A stretch of 64,000 bases of DNA, taken from Gracilariopsis chorda. Its lineage: Eukaryota; Rhodophyta; Florideophyceae; Gracilariales; Gracilariaceae. Below, in pieces: positions 43,605 through 55,635 of the stretch. Below the pieces are notes generated by a model. It was given only the letters and a program-made list of their open reading frames with translations, ran no database searches and was not told where the DNA came from. The DNA lies in contig NBIV01000059.1 in the NCBI GenBank assembly GCA_003194525.1, positions 62,001-126,000 on the forward strand, read 5' to 3'. Within the stretch, counting starts at the first letter, position 1, and each line of letters starts with the position of its first letter. The translations under genes and the position numbers were made by a program.

Positions 43605-45155
43605 TTAGACCACTTCCGAACGAGGGAGGTGTAGGATGGGTTCCATAGTGTCCCAGTTTGGGTCATATCCGTACCAGCGTACGCGGTATCTTAGAATACC
43701 TTCCTGATTCCAAGAGTCCCCGACGATTCGGTCACTCACAAACTCTTTTTTATATACTTGCCAGCCTTGCCGTGTTATGGTGACCTCAGTTGTCAGGGGT
43801 TGCCCGTTGGACGAGATGTTACCCCTTAGGGGTGCGTCAGGATGCAAAGTGTCGGCTTTGCTCGGAGGATGTGGCACAAAGTGCGTATTAATATCCAACA
43901 AGAGGGTGTATTTGTGGAACAGTTGCCGCGTACTGCGGTAATTGGGTCGTATCACTAGTTCGTGGGGGATCCTCCGTCCCTTTTTGACGGTAGTCCGGTC
44001 AAACTGCGAGCTTACGGGCATCTTGGTGCTTTGGTGGAGTTGTGGAGGTCATTCCCTGATGGGGCTTTCGGCCATCTTGCGGTGATTGGTGTGGTGCGCA
44101 CAATATCCGTGCGTTCACGTGACTCCCACGGCGGGTGGTTCTGAACCCCCTTCTTGCGTTCCACCTCCCTTGGCTTGTGCCTTAAACTGTCTGGCTGAGC
44201 CGTGCACTGCTGTGTTGGAACACGGTGGACGCCAGTTTCTTCTGGTGCTCCGGTTTTTTGCCTCAAACCCCCTGACAGGGCGTGGAAAGCTGGTGCCGTG
44301 GACACCTTGTTCGAGGACTTTGCCTCTAATTGAGGTGTTATTTCTTTTTCAACATGTGCATCATCTGGGACGACCAGTGTAACACTGGCACAAACGCCCG
44401 AGTTTTCCGAGACGCTCGGCATAACACCGCAATTACACGGAGACTTTACCACTTTGATCTCCGAAGTTTGGGCAACACTCCCGTTATGAATTGTTCTCAA
44501 GTTCGGGGCTGTAGAGCCAGGGACTTGATTTGGAAGATGTGCATTCTTGCGTTCCTCCCCCAAGGGAGTCTCTTCAATTTCCACAGTTGCTTGTTTTTCA
44601 ACGCGTACGATGCAAGCTACCAGCGGTTTGGATTGTGCTGAGGAATCCGTTTTGGCGGAAACTTTCGTTGACGACGGTTCTGCGACTACAACATGGTGAG
44701 GGGTCTGCGAAACTATATCGTTATCCAGATTTAGGTAGTTGGCCTGACTCAGGGGTACAGACTGGGATTTCGATCCACTCTACCATATCAAATTGTTTAA
44801 CTGCGTCGTTCCGTAACCCTGTATGGGGGATTGCAAGGCTTCATTGACCTTTCGTGTTCTGCAGTGAGGTTCAAGAATACCTTCTCGTGTCTCATGGCTC
44901 ATATCCTGTTGCGACGGTAATAAAGTTCCATTGTAGGGATAGGTCCCCTCCCCATTCTTTGACGGGGAAAGACGAGTAGTGGTAAGATATCCTGCATGGC
45001 CGGGGTAAATGCGCGCCGAAGAGGCGGTAGTGTTAGGGGTAGAGAGAGATCCGTTTTGACCGGAACCATCCCGTCGAGCCAGGGGTTCCGACAAAGTCGG
45101 TAAACCTGAAAGGGCCGAAATGGATGTGGTACCCTGAACGAAGCTATCCAAAAAT
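43605..45155 (-). pseudogene. Gypsy pol C-terminus with linker and chromodomain
   Basis: 45151-44780 encodes a Ser/Pro/Gly-rich linker (SGLPTLSEPLARRDG, SSARIYPGHAG) that matches the end of the integrase in the second gypsy element (near 63380-63500). 44584-44012 is a further linker frame. 44021-43605 ends in a chromodomain at residues 93-138 (FVSDRIVGDSWN, RYRVRWYGYDPNWDTMEP). Chromodomains steer integration of chromoviruses to methylated histone tails. The usual Trp of the aromatic cage (TWEP) reads TMEP. Frames are shifted relative to each other. Everything upstream of the linker is missing; similarity stops near 45155. Confidence 0.85.
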
Positions 45156-45159
45156 TTTT

Positions 45160-46070
45160 ACACTTGGCAAACGTGATGCGGTGTCATAGAAAATCTTTTG
45201 AACGTGACAAAATTCTCCTATTTTCTCTCCAAATTCTGTGAAAATCCAAAAGAAAAAAATCATTTCAAGTTTTCTTCATGCTTGAAAACACCATTCATGT
45301 CAATAGGTCATTCTGATCTATTCTTTGTAAGTTAGATAGCCTTCGTCGCAAGCATCAGCTGGTAGGCAAACGCGATCTTGTGAAAAAGCGCTCTGGGTAT
45401 TGGACGAACATAGATATGTTGTTTCAAAATAGAGAGCCACAGACTGACGTCACTGCTTAACACAATGACTTCAATCTTTCGCAGCCATTTCGTTTCGTGC
45501 ACTCAAGCAGCTACTACTCACTTAAGGCAATTTACCACTGTGGCAGCTCAGATCACCGTACCAGTATACTTCCTGCTACGTTGAACCACAAACTCCTGAT
45601 CCCTTCATATTCTCTTCTGTGTCATTTGTTTTCTCTATGGTTTTTTTTTTCATAGGCACAGACATGAATTCTCCTCAGTTTCTAGCGGTTTTTTTTGGCG
45701 CAAAAAGAAGTATTGTCGTGCAATGGACGATCTACAAAAGGAATTCAATGCGTCAGTCACCAATATCGAGCGAACTATTGCATTCTATAAAGCTGTAGAC
45801 GAATTTGTCAATATCAGAAATTATCACGTTCGTCGGCTACATTTTACTGCATCTTCTCTGGACGCAACAGCTGAATTTCACCGGGAAATGGAAGAAGCGA
45901 CTCTCTGTTACTATAGCTTCGTGGAAATGCACGGATAAATCTGTGAAAAACACTCATCTTTATCGCATTCAGGATCGGATCGCAGAGAAGAATAGCGTTT
46001 GATTTATATTTTTCATCTTTTTTCTATCGTCACACAACATGATACTAACTAATTTCACTTCTATTACACG
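45160..46070. other. No supported gene
   Basis: AT-rich DNA with one short ATG frame at 45723-45938 (71 codons, acidic, helical). It directly precedes the formin relic and could be its upstream exon, which I could not confirm. Confidence 0.4.
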
Positions 46071-46076
46071 TTAATC

Positions 46077-47301
46077 GTGCTCAATTTTCTTGTTGCGAAT
46101 ATACATGGACTGGAAGCGACTTGTAGTGATGGCAGCGGGAACAGCGGTGAACAAAAGAATCGGACAAACGCACTACTCAAGCTTTCCAAGCTGCCTATGA
46201 TTTTGGTGAACCAATCTTTCCAGCCAATCGTGAACGAGATTATTGTGTGGCTGGATAAAGAGGAGATTGAAGATTGGTTTCGTGTGGATGTGGTTGAAGG
46301 AATCTAGATTGCGGCTGCGGAGGCTGAACCAGAGGCGTTGAGACATAAGAGGAAGCATAAAGTGACCATTATGTTAACCAATTTGAAGATGTATGCTCAG
46401 CATATTAAGGATATTGTTTGCGTGCTGACGTATAAGGAGCTGGAAGCGGGAACTTTGTAATCTTTATTACTGGTGTGCCCGACGCAGGAAGAGGACATGT
46501 TGTTGGCTCAGAATGCTTACATTCCAAATGATGGTAATAAGACTGCTCTCTTCACGAGTGATCTGGTTAACTTGAAGGCCTTGAGAAGGAAGAATTTGTG
46601 CACGTCTGCGGCGAGTAATTTCAATGATGAAGCTGTTGGGATCATTCAAAACATGGATACGTTTGCTATGATACGCGTTAAGGTCATATTGGTAGATGCT
46701 TCTGAGCAGCTTGGAATCTATTCAGGCATTCGGTAACTTCTTGAACTCTGGTACGGGACGTGAACGCGCGCATGGATTCAATTTTGAGGCATTTGCGATG
46801 TTAAGCACCGCGAACGATGCCAAGGGTAATGCGCTGTTGGGTTGCCTTGTCTTTCTGCTTGAACGTGATAGTCCGAGATTGTGATGGTGGGATACTATGT
46901 CTACTCTCGCAAAATCGAAGGAGTTGTCGCTTGAGGCTATCCGACAAGAAGTGCAGGCGTTGCTGATATCGGTGACGAAAATGTTGGAACAGACTACGCA
47001 GATTCACGATCAGACTTTGGTCGCGTTTAAGGCGGAGATAGAGGAGTTCGGTGAGGATTATACCAAGGTAAGGGAAGAAATTGTCTCCCTGAGGGGTCTC
47101 ATGATTCAGAAATTGCAGAGTATGATGCAAAACGTTGAAGAGCAAAACAAGATGAATCGTGGACGACATGAACACATTTTGCGTATGCTACGTGTGTTTG
47201 CGAGTCATATTGATGTCTGGTGCGTACTGAGGAGAGATATGAAGGTGCTAGAAAACAGGTGTCTACTTTTTCCTGGTTCAGCCCCTTCCTTTGACAAATG
47301 A
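46077..47301 (+). pseudogene. Formin FH2 domain relic
   Basis: FH2 domains nucleate and elongate actin filaments as dimers. 46077-46736 stays in one frame through TAG (46305) and TAA (46458) and shows HKVTIMLTNLKM, LLLVCPTQEE and an SDLVNLKALRRK-like block. After a shift near 46720 the next frame carries the diagnostic GNFLNSGTGRERAHGFNFEAF (the GNxLN...GF motif). A TGA (46882) follows, then the C-terminal coiled part to 47301. The order matches the FH2 post region. The lasso/linker start is missing, and no FH1 proline segment is visible. Confidence 0.75.
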
Positions 47302-47304
47302 GCA

Positions 47305-48960
47305 GCTTTATGTAAATGTGTTTTTGTGTGTGTGAGCTCGCGTTTCTAATTCCAAGACTAACGTAGGGGTTAAATTGAGAGGAACCCCTCTCTCTGGATA
47401 TACCAACACCTTTTTTGGCCATTTCCTTACTATTGATGCGGCGTTGGAGCCCTGCATCTCTCGGAGAGGCGGGAGCTCTCGACGCCAAGATACCGCTACT
47501 CGGCCAACACCTAAGAACGAAATGGTCTACACTATTAAGTATGTTGAGCCCACATCCGAGCGCGCATTTCCTGATGTTGAGAGAAGTGGAGACTGGATGT
47601 AGCATCGGAAGGTGACTTGTAAATATCTGCGACAGGGCTGTATGTACCCTACTTAAAGTCAATACCGTTGATAGTGTCACTGGCACTTTGATTACTGGTT
47701 CTGTGCTCGTAAGAAGGACGCCGGTTCTCTATTTCACTTCCAGGAAGTCGATGGGTTTCTGAAGCTGCTGCGCTAAGGGAACACCAAGGCTTTTCTTTGG
47801 AGCGTCTTCGGCGGCTTCGTTTTGTGGTAACCAGGCAGTGTCCCAGTATCCAGACAATTTGAAAATGTAAATAGTTTGTTATCAATGTCATGCATTCAGA
47901 TATGTCCTGTAGCTGGCGTGTTTAGCGTCGTTGGGACGTTCGGAAGTCTTGAACGAGGCATTTCGAGTACGTAGCAAATTTGATTTTCCCTTTGCAGCGA
48001 CTGCACATTTTCACAGCATTTTCGAATAGAGCTTGCCGGGGCGCTGCTAGCTTAGCAGGGTACGAGCAGACCCCAATCCCAGCTGGGAATATTCCTGTTT
48101 GAGGTTCGATTCTTCCTTTCTACCAGATTAAATAACCTCCCCTGCCTACCGTTCCAACATCTAGTATTCGCACTTGAAGTACCTGTCCGTCCTTGTCAGA
48201 TAAGGCGTTATCCCCCTCCAGTCTGTAGCACATACGAATTTCATCGTCCTACGGGATCATTATATTTGGTTCTATTCGCCGCGCTGCTTTAAACGATCGG
48301 AACTCTGCAGAACAGATCCATGATTTGGGTGTCCAAACGTTTTAACGTAGTGGTGAGTGGTTCATGTCTTCTATCTGGATTTAGAGATACAAAAGCAGTT
48401 CGGAATCACTTCCAATTACTTCATCATCAATGCAAAAAGAGGAGTTTAAGCGCTCTGACAAGTAAACCGAATTCGTTCATAGCAGTTGATATTTGCCATT
48501 TCTTTGAAATTCTCTCTTTCTCTTTTTACAAAAACACAATCGTTAACAGTATTAGGTCTGGTGAGTGTCTTCAACAGCGGAAGCGTTTCATTCCCCACCA
48601 TTCTTGCCTTCTTCTCTGCACGTCTTCATTCACACTCTAGAGATCGTCGGCTAAGGGGCACACCACGACAAGGCGCTTTGCACGTACCACTTTGGCCACC
48701 ATAGAAACATCTGATGACGTTATTCGCCGTTAAATTCACTGCACCAAGAATCCAAATCGTTCCTGATTTTTGAAGCCCCTGTGCGCACATTAATACTTGT
48801 CCAAGAATTCAGAGATTCAGTGGTATATGCTGCGAATGTATACGGGCCCCTTTTCCTTTCCAAAATTAGCGATTCCGACACAATGGTATGAACTTTCCAT
48901 CTATCTCAACACCCCACTCTTAATGATTTACACATGTATGAGGGGGGTGTTGTTGACTGA
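47305..48960. other. No gene except a tRNA-like sequence
   Basis: Short frames only. The tRNA-like segment near 48040-48124 is listed separately. Confidence 0.5.
48040..48124 (+). other. tRNA-like sequence with A and B boxes (possible SINE head)
   Basis: TAGCTTAGCAGGG at 48048 fits a Pol III A box and tRNA D-arm; GGTTCGATTC at 48103-48112 fits a B box and T-loop, with a mostly paired T-stem. A CCCAGCTGGG dyad lies between, and ACCA occurs at 48121-48124. I could not pair the acceptor stem, and box spacing is longer than in a plain tRNA. So it is a decayed tRNA gene or a tRNA-derived SINE. Confidence 0.3.
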
Positions 48961-48961
48961 C

Positions 48962-49039
48962 GGGAGGCGTTGCGCCACAAATTCGCTTTGCACGCCCCCG
49001 TTTGCCCATGCAAATCGCCCATTTGGCGCAACGCCTCCC
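48962..49039. repeat. 78-bp element with perfect 16-bp inverted ends
   Basis: GGGAGGCGTTGCGCCA at 48962-48977 is exactly inverted at 49024-49039. It resembles a miniature inverted-repeat element. Confidence 0.8.
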
Positions 49040-49055
49040 CACCATTTAAAACATT

Positions 49056-49107
49056 CAGCAGCAGCAGCAGCAGCAAAGCGTTCAGTTAATTTGCTGCTGC
49101 TGCTGCA
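49056..49107. repeat. CAG and CTG microsatellites facing each other
   Basis: A CAG run (49057-49075) and a GCT/CTG run (49091-49107) are reverse complements separated by about 16 bases, giving a hairpin-forming palindrome. Confidence 0.8.
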
Positions 49108-49191
49108 AGTTGACTGTGCAATGGCTGCTGAATAGCTTGCAATACAATCAAATTGTTGTGCCAGCCACTCAGCAGCAAAACCCCGCCTGTT

Positions 49192-49333
49192 CATTCCGAC
49201 ACGTGGCAAATTGCACTGCGCCAGTGCAGTGCATTCCGACACGTGGCAAATTGCACTGCGCCAGTGCAGTGTATACTGAAGTTTCATTGCAGACTTGCCT
49301 GCAACAGACGTATATACTGCACTGGCGCAGTGC
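49192..49333. repeat. Tandem 40-bp duplication plus inverted copy of its core
   Basis: 49192-49231 and 49232-49271 are almost identical. The core GCACTGCGCCAGTGC reappears inverted as GCACTGGCGCAGTGC at 49319-49333. Confidence 0.85.
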
Positions 49334-49339
49334 CCAATG

Positions 49340-49990
49340 CATCTCGCTTGCTGACCCTAACCACTTTTTTGCATCCCATTCAGGCTTGGCCAATAGCGCA
49401 GTGTCGTAACCTTTTGCTACTTTGGACACTGTTTGCTGGCCTGGGACCTAGGCAAGGCCGAGCTCGTGTGCAGGTCGCCACAAGAGTAACCCACTAAGTA
49501 CCACGGATCTGGGAAAAGCCAGGTGCTCTTCTGTGGTATACTGGTCGTTTGACGGCAATCAGGAAGTCTGAGGGTTTACCGGACCTAATACCAGCTTGCT
49601 GTGCAGGGTCCGGGGCGGCCGCCGTGTCGAACCTCTTGGGGCCGGAAAGCACACTTCGGTGTGTGAGTAAAGGCAGACCAATCCTTACAACCGGACGCGG
49701 GTTAAACATCAAACGGCTTGAAAACCGGCTGGGCACACTCCGCCCGTCATAATCCAACAGGAGTGTGTCGAGAGTCCCTGTGCTGCGCACGATTGCATCG
49801 GGTAAATATAAGCCTTGCAGCAATTTGTTTTTAATTGCTGCATGCGACTAGGCCCGGTGGGTGCAACGCAGGAAACTGCAACCAGTTTTTTCACTTTCAA
49901 CTTTGTGTTTTATGGGGAATTATTCTGGAACTATGGCAAATTCTTTTAACGGTTTAAAAACATAGAATTTTTTTTCTTTTCTTTTGTAAA
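49340..49990. other. Helitron leader or flank, no gene seen
   Basis: GC-rich with only short frames. It may include the Helitron 5' end, but no TC terminus could be fixed. Confidence 0.4.
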
Positions 49991-49995
49991 TTGAA

Positions 49996-52900
49996 ATGAC
50001 GAGAGGAGGGCGACGTCTGTACTAGAGTGGCGTCCTATCTAACTCAGGAGGTGCCAGAGACAATTTTGGAGGTGCAAGGTTGAACGCAGGCGGTGCAAGG
50101 CAAAACGCTGGTCGTCGTCGCGTCGACAGTGATGGAGCACAGGTAGGAGCTGGAAGACCCCGGCAAGTACCAGCTCCTCCAGCTCCAGATGAGTTGGGAG
50201 TAAATGAGAGTGGAGCACACGTTCAAGGACCTATTGTTCCAGCGGTTGAAGAGGTCGAAATTACTCCTGCACCTACTTCGGTTGCAGCAGCAGTTAGCAC
50301 AAGCGCCGCTGGAGCCAGTTGGTCCGCTGCCACAGATCTGACGACATCGTGCCCACTTCCTGGATTTCTGGAGTTTGTGAGAGGCCTTCCAAGTCACATT
50401 CCACCACCTCCGATGCCTCCCTCTCTCCCACCGATGCGTGCAGAACAGATGCCTATTGCGATGGAATTGGAAGAGGATGAGATCATCCTTGCTCCTTCAC
50501 AGCCACCGTTTTCACCACCGCCACCACAGCAGCCTGCTCTGCCACAAGATGAACAAGAGGAAGAACAGATGCTAGTCCCGATGGAAGTGGAAGAGGATAA
50601 GATCACCCCGGCTCCCTCACACCCGCCGCCACAGCCTGCGTTGCCACAAGCTGAACAGGAAGAACAACAGATGTCCATTACGATGGAGGTGGAAGCGGAT
50701 GAGATCACACTGGCTCCCTCACACCAGCCACAGCATCAGCCACAGCAACAGCTTGATACGACGGTCATGCACTGTGCTGGGCGTCCTGATCGAGGATTCT
50801 ATCGCGTGTACTATGCGTGGGATTCCGTGGCAGCTCAGGCGAGGAATGATCCGGCCATCCGTGCAAGCGTGCCGGAGTTTGAGACGCTTCCCACTGCAGG
50901 TCAAAGGCGATGCGGAAGATGCGGCGAGGACGCACACACGCCCTCCTCCTGCCCGTACCGGGACTGGACATTGAGAATTCATAGCTGCAAGTACTGCGGA
51001 TGCGTTTTGATTGGCAAAGAGACCAATGGAGTGTGCTGTGGAATGAAAAGAATGTCAGGGTGGGGCGTCACGTTCCGCAGAAGGCATAGCAGCGAGTTGC
51101 TTCGCAGTTTTTATAGTCTGAGAGCCTTTCACAGCCATTTTCTCAACTTGAATACGCTCTTCGCTACGACGCAAGCGTTCATGGACATATCGTATGTGAC
51201 TGGAGGCGGTCCTTCCTTTCTGAGACTTGAGGGAAACACAGCTCTCGCTCTGCCCACGCAGAACGAGAACAACACGCGCTACAGCTTTCTGTGGGGTACT
51301 GGTCCGCCTTCCTTGAATCCCTCTCACTATGCGCGTGCCAATTTGCGTGCGTTCATTCAAGACATCAACGTACGAGACATCGTGCCCAAGTTGTACGATG
51401 TGATCCAGCCCAAGCCAGACGTGGTGCATGAGCGGTACCGATCCATGCTTAGCACGCAACAACAACAACAAAATGCAGATACCGCCGTCGATATCAGCAT
51501 GAAGGCAGCAGAAGAGGGATTTGTCGTACGTGGTTACGAAGGAACCCAAAGTGCCACAGTCAGTGCTCCTCACGCAGGTGCTGGGCCTCTCCCTGAAGAT
51601 GCTCCTGGTGGCGGGCCAACCATGATGGGAACGCTCGTCGTGGATCCAACTGGCCTGTATCGAGTGGAGTCTCAAGTACCGCGCTTGGTAGAAGGAACCG
51701 TAACCGAAGAGCACGCTGCAGTGACAAGTGCTGCTGCTGCTGGAGCAGGGGTGACTGCGAATGCCGCAAACAATGCCCAAGTGCGGTACCGACTTCTAAA
51801 ACCTGCATATAAACTTGCAGAGAAGGGCACTTTCCCTCTACTCTACCCGTACGGTGATCAGCACGAACCGTTTGACATCGGCCTGTTCTTGGATGCAAGG
51901 AACTCCACACAGCAAAGCTCAGGTCTCAGCGTCAACGAGTGGAAGCTCCGAAAGCTCACCTGGGCTCAGAACGCGAAGCGACGTTTGTACTCAGACAAAA
52001 TCCTCCTCAGCAGTGGACCGTTGATGCAGATGTGGATGCTCCGCACGCACACAAACATTGAGGACATGCGACTACGTTTCCTGGAGAGAGAACAACAGGC
52101 ACGTAGTGTACAAGAGCAAGAGATCTAGCAAGCACAACAGCAAACAGCTCATGTTTTACCTTCACAGTTCGCACAAATAGGACGCATATGTCTGCCGGCT
52201 GACTCGGTCAACTCAGCAGCGTACTAGAAGAACAAGCGCATGGATGTATAGGCGATCGTAGCGCGGAGAGCACCGCCTTCTCTGTTCATTACAATCACCA
52301 TGAACATTTGGAGAGAGGACATCCAGCGCCTTGGTATGGATACCAGCAATCAGAGCGCATTTACGGTACAGAGTAACCGCCCTCGACCGTTTGACCGACC
52401 TGATCTGATTGCAAGGGTGTACAACCAGTACGAAAACGACTTCATGAAGGACTTGGAGAAGAACTCGGAGCACATCTTCGGATTGAAGTGCCTGGGGCTT
52501 GCATCAAAGCTCGAGTTTCAGGAGCGCAATGTGCCTCATCACCACATACTCGTGTGGCTCGAAGGAGGCGTGATTGAAGACGTTGATGTGATCGACGAGC
52601 TGGTTCGTGCAGAACTTCCTCTTCCCGGTGAAGACGACGCATTGCGTGCCCTCATTCGTTCCATGCACAGGCACCGCCACTCCACCTATTGCCGGGATCG
52701 CGCTGGGCGTTGCAAGTTTGGATACGACCGCGACATGATTGTGCCAGAGACGTACATTGAAGAAGGCACGAATCGCGTGGTCTACCGCAGGAGAAGGCAA
52801 CATGACCTCAAAATAGTGCCGTACAACCCAACTCTGACCAAGAAGTACCGCTCTCATATCAACGTAGAACGCACGCAAGGAGGGGGCGCAGTGGCTTATC

Positions 52901-55425
52901 TGATGAAGTACGCGTTTAAGCAGCCCAAAGCTCAGGAGGTGGTGCTCAATTTGAGTGGTGCTAATGATACAGGCGCAAACAACGACCAGCAACAAGAGCC
53001 GCAGGCGCAGAATGACATTCGTGCACACATGTGAGCGCGTGTGATGGGCGCCGTCAACGCAGCTTGGAGAATTTTCGAGTTTCGACATGTTCACATCGTA
53101 CCACAAGTAGAGCGACTGGCCATTCACTTGGAAGGAGAGCGCACATTTCTGCTGAGAGGTCCAAACCAGCTCTCTTCTGCATCACTGCCGTCTACACTGG
53201 AGAGATACTTTGCAAGGCCCGAAGCATACGCGAACCTCGACTACCTTTCGTACATTGAAAAAGTGCGATTGTATCGCACGCTTACTGCCCGCGTGCTTAA
53301 CCAATACGACGGAGACAGCACTCAGGTGCCCACAGACGACTGCGATCCGCCCATGTACGTGGTAGAGCGCACGGACGACGAGCAGTGCGTCGCAAGGATC
53401 AGAGGTGTTTCATCGTCGGCCATTGAGCTATTTGCTCTGCGCTTGCTGCTCATGAATCACAGCTCGAGCTCTTATGAAGACGCAAGGACTTTCAACGGAC
53501 AGCAGTATGGAACGTATCGTGAAACTGCGATTGTAAGCGGACTGCTCGCCGACGGATCCGAGTTTGATATTGCATTCCAAGAAGCAGTGCAGATATACAG
53601 CACGCCCTCAGAGCTACGACGTCTGGTTGTCACACTATACCAACAAGGCGCAGACCCAGAAAAAATGGCCGTCGAAAACTGGGAGGCACTATGTAGCGAC
53701 ATACATACAGGAGATGAGCAGCAACGAAAGCAAGAAATGTATCGACGTGTGGTGGAAATCTCAGATCGGCACGGAGGACGACTGCTTCGCGATCACAGCT
53801 TCTTCTCCCAGCACCTACAGCAGGATCATACAGCATTGAATGACGCAAATCGAGCTACAACAACTCGAGACGCAAGAGTGGAGCGAAATTCGTCAACTTT
53901 GCAGTCAAGGTAGGCCACCTTAAAACCTCGCCAAAGAAAAGTTATTGACACCGTCATTGCCGCATTGCAACAAAGACAGGCGCTGCAGGAGCGAACAAGC
54001 ACTGCTGGAAACGTGTTCTTTGCGCAAGGATCCGCAGGAACTGGAAAGACATACGTGCTCAACCTCCTTCGTGATATCGTTGAGTCGGAAGGAATGCTCG
54101 CCGAAATGACTGCTAAAACAGGCATTGCAGCTTCGTTGTACGAAGGTGGCCGCACTTTACATAGCCTTCTAGGACTAGGTGTAGCTGATAGGGACAGCAC
54201 AAGCAGCACTACAGCCACTTTGTCAAAGTACGGTCCCCGATCTCAACGTGCAGAACTGCTACGCGAAATACAACTGCTCGTCTTGGATGAGGCGTTCATG
54301 CTCTCACGAAAGATCTTCGAACTCATGGATGCGTTGCTCAAAGATCTTCGCTGCAGTGGAATGGAAAACCCGCCTCCGTTTGGGGGCTTGACCATCGTTC
54401 TATCCGGCGACTACTCCCAGCTGCTTCCAGTGGTGCCGCAAGTGTACATGGAGGCCGATCCAAGTGGAAATGTGAGACGAGTGTACACAAACATTCTCAA
54501 CGAATTGCCGTGGAAGAGTGATCTGTGGACATTGTGCTCGGTTCAAGTGCTGTACCTCACGGAACAAGTACGCCAAGCCGATGGTCCGGCATTTGCGTCG
54601 CTGTTACGTTCCATTGCACGAAACCCAATATCCAACAACGCTCCGCTACCACTCAGATCTACCGATGGCATGCAAACCGCCTACCAATTCCTGTGGAAGT
54701 GGCTCACAACAAGACGCAAGGAGGATGTGGATCTCAGCAAAATGCTCATTGCCTCCACAAATCAGTTGGTCGATGAACACAATGCGGCAACGCTGGATCT
54801 GTTTCCTGGTGAACGCTTCACTCTTCCGTCAGCTACGACGGTACAACCTGACGGTGTACCAAACTCAGAGCCCGACGTCACCAATACCTTTGTTTCCGAG
54901 TTTGCGTATCAGTATGCACCTACTGGTGTACCTCCTCATAACTTGGATTTGAAGATTGGTGTGCCAGTTATGGTCATTCGGAACGTGCTGCATCCAGCTG
55001 TGGTCAACGGAAAGCTGTTTGTATTCGTGCGTGTCGATCAATTTACGATGCAGGTGGCTCGATTCGACGAGAACGGACAGGTACTGGAACGACAGCTGCT
55101 GCATCGTATCAACTTCGAGTTTTCTTTCGCAGACATTCGCATGATTCTAAGGCAGTTCCCCATTCGTCTCGCGTTTGCAGCTACCTTTCACAAAGGACAG
55201 GGAAAGACGTTGGATGGCTTGGTTGTGGATGTGCGATCCAACTTCTTCTGCGCCGGTCAGCTGTATGTCGCATTGTGGCGCGTTCGAAGGAACGACCATG
55301 TGCTGCTCCTGCATGATGTGCAGCTTACACTCGCGAATGCGCACACAATTCATCCCATGCCTGTTCCCATCGCCAACCCAGTGCTGCCTGAAGCCATTCA
55401 GTTCTGCAACCCTCCACAACCGTAA
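49996..55425 (+). pseudogene. RepHel: HUH replication initiator plus PIF1-like helicase, one frame with six internal stops
   Basis: From ATG 49996 to TAA 55423 every recognisable domain lies in one frame of 1,810 codons. Stops: TAG at 50023, 52126, 52225, 52249 and 53911, and TGA at 53032. Order: Gly/Arg-rich start, Pro/Glu repeats, CCHC-like CGRCGEDAHTPSSCP, a second Cys cluster CKYCGCVL-CCGMKR, and the Helitron N-terminal domain. Then LFITITMNIW, HUH motif PHHHILVWLEGG, and tyrosines in AYLMKYAFK. Helicase: Walker A GSAGTGKT, Walker B VLDEAFML, motif VI QLYVALWRVRR, where Ser is usual in place of Trp. Rep nicks and joins DNA strands; the helicase unwinds. The initiator and helicase residues are otherwise kept. 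No frameshift was found. Confidence 0.92.
50440..50760 (+). repeat. Pro/Glu-rich tandem repeats in the Helitron N-terminus
   Basis: Three units of 102-120 bp start at ATGGAA/ATGGAG near 50461, 50581 and 50683. Each encodes MEVEEDEI-x-APSH-type segments, proline runs and PQ-EQEE. Typical of a disordered linker. Confidence 0.8.
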
Positions 55426-55528
55426 TCATATCTCTTGCATTCTTCATTTATTGAACTAAACTCCTTGCTTTTATGCTTTCGCTTTCTCGACCCTTTCTTT
55501 TTCCTCACCGCTGCTTATCACTCCTCCA

Positions 55529-55580
55529 CCGCGGCGTGCAGCGCTGCCCGCGGCCAAAGGTTGCTTCCTCTTTTCTAACC
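55529..55580 (+). other. Candidate Helitron 3' terminus hairpin
   Basis: CCGCGG at 55529-55534 pairs with CCGCGG at 55548-55553, with an inner CAGCGCTG dyad. CTAA occurs at about 55577 and again at about 55586. It resembles a Helitron end, but the site lacks the canonical following T. Confidence 0.35.
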
Positions 55581-55635
55581 TATCTAAGGATTTGTGGGAC
55601 AACGACCTTCGCACCCCTTAAAAACTAAGTAAAAT

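Larger units (their letters stand above)
49996..55595 (+). mobile_element. Autonomous Helitron (rolling-circle transposon)
   Basis: A single long RepHel frame occupies most of the element. A strong dyad CCGCGG...CCGCGG at 55529-55553 followed by CTAA at about 55577 could be the 3' hairpin and CTRR terminus, but spacing is wider than usual and the next base is not T. The 5' end was not found. Limits are therefore approximate. Confidence 0.85.
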
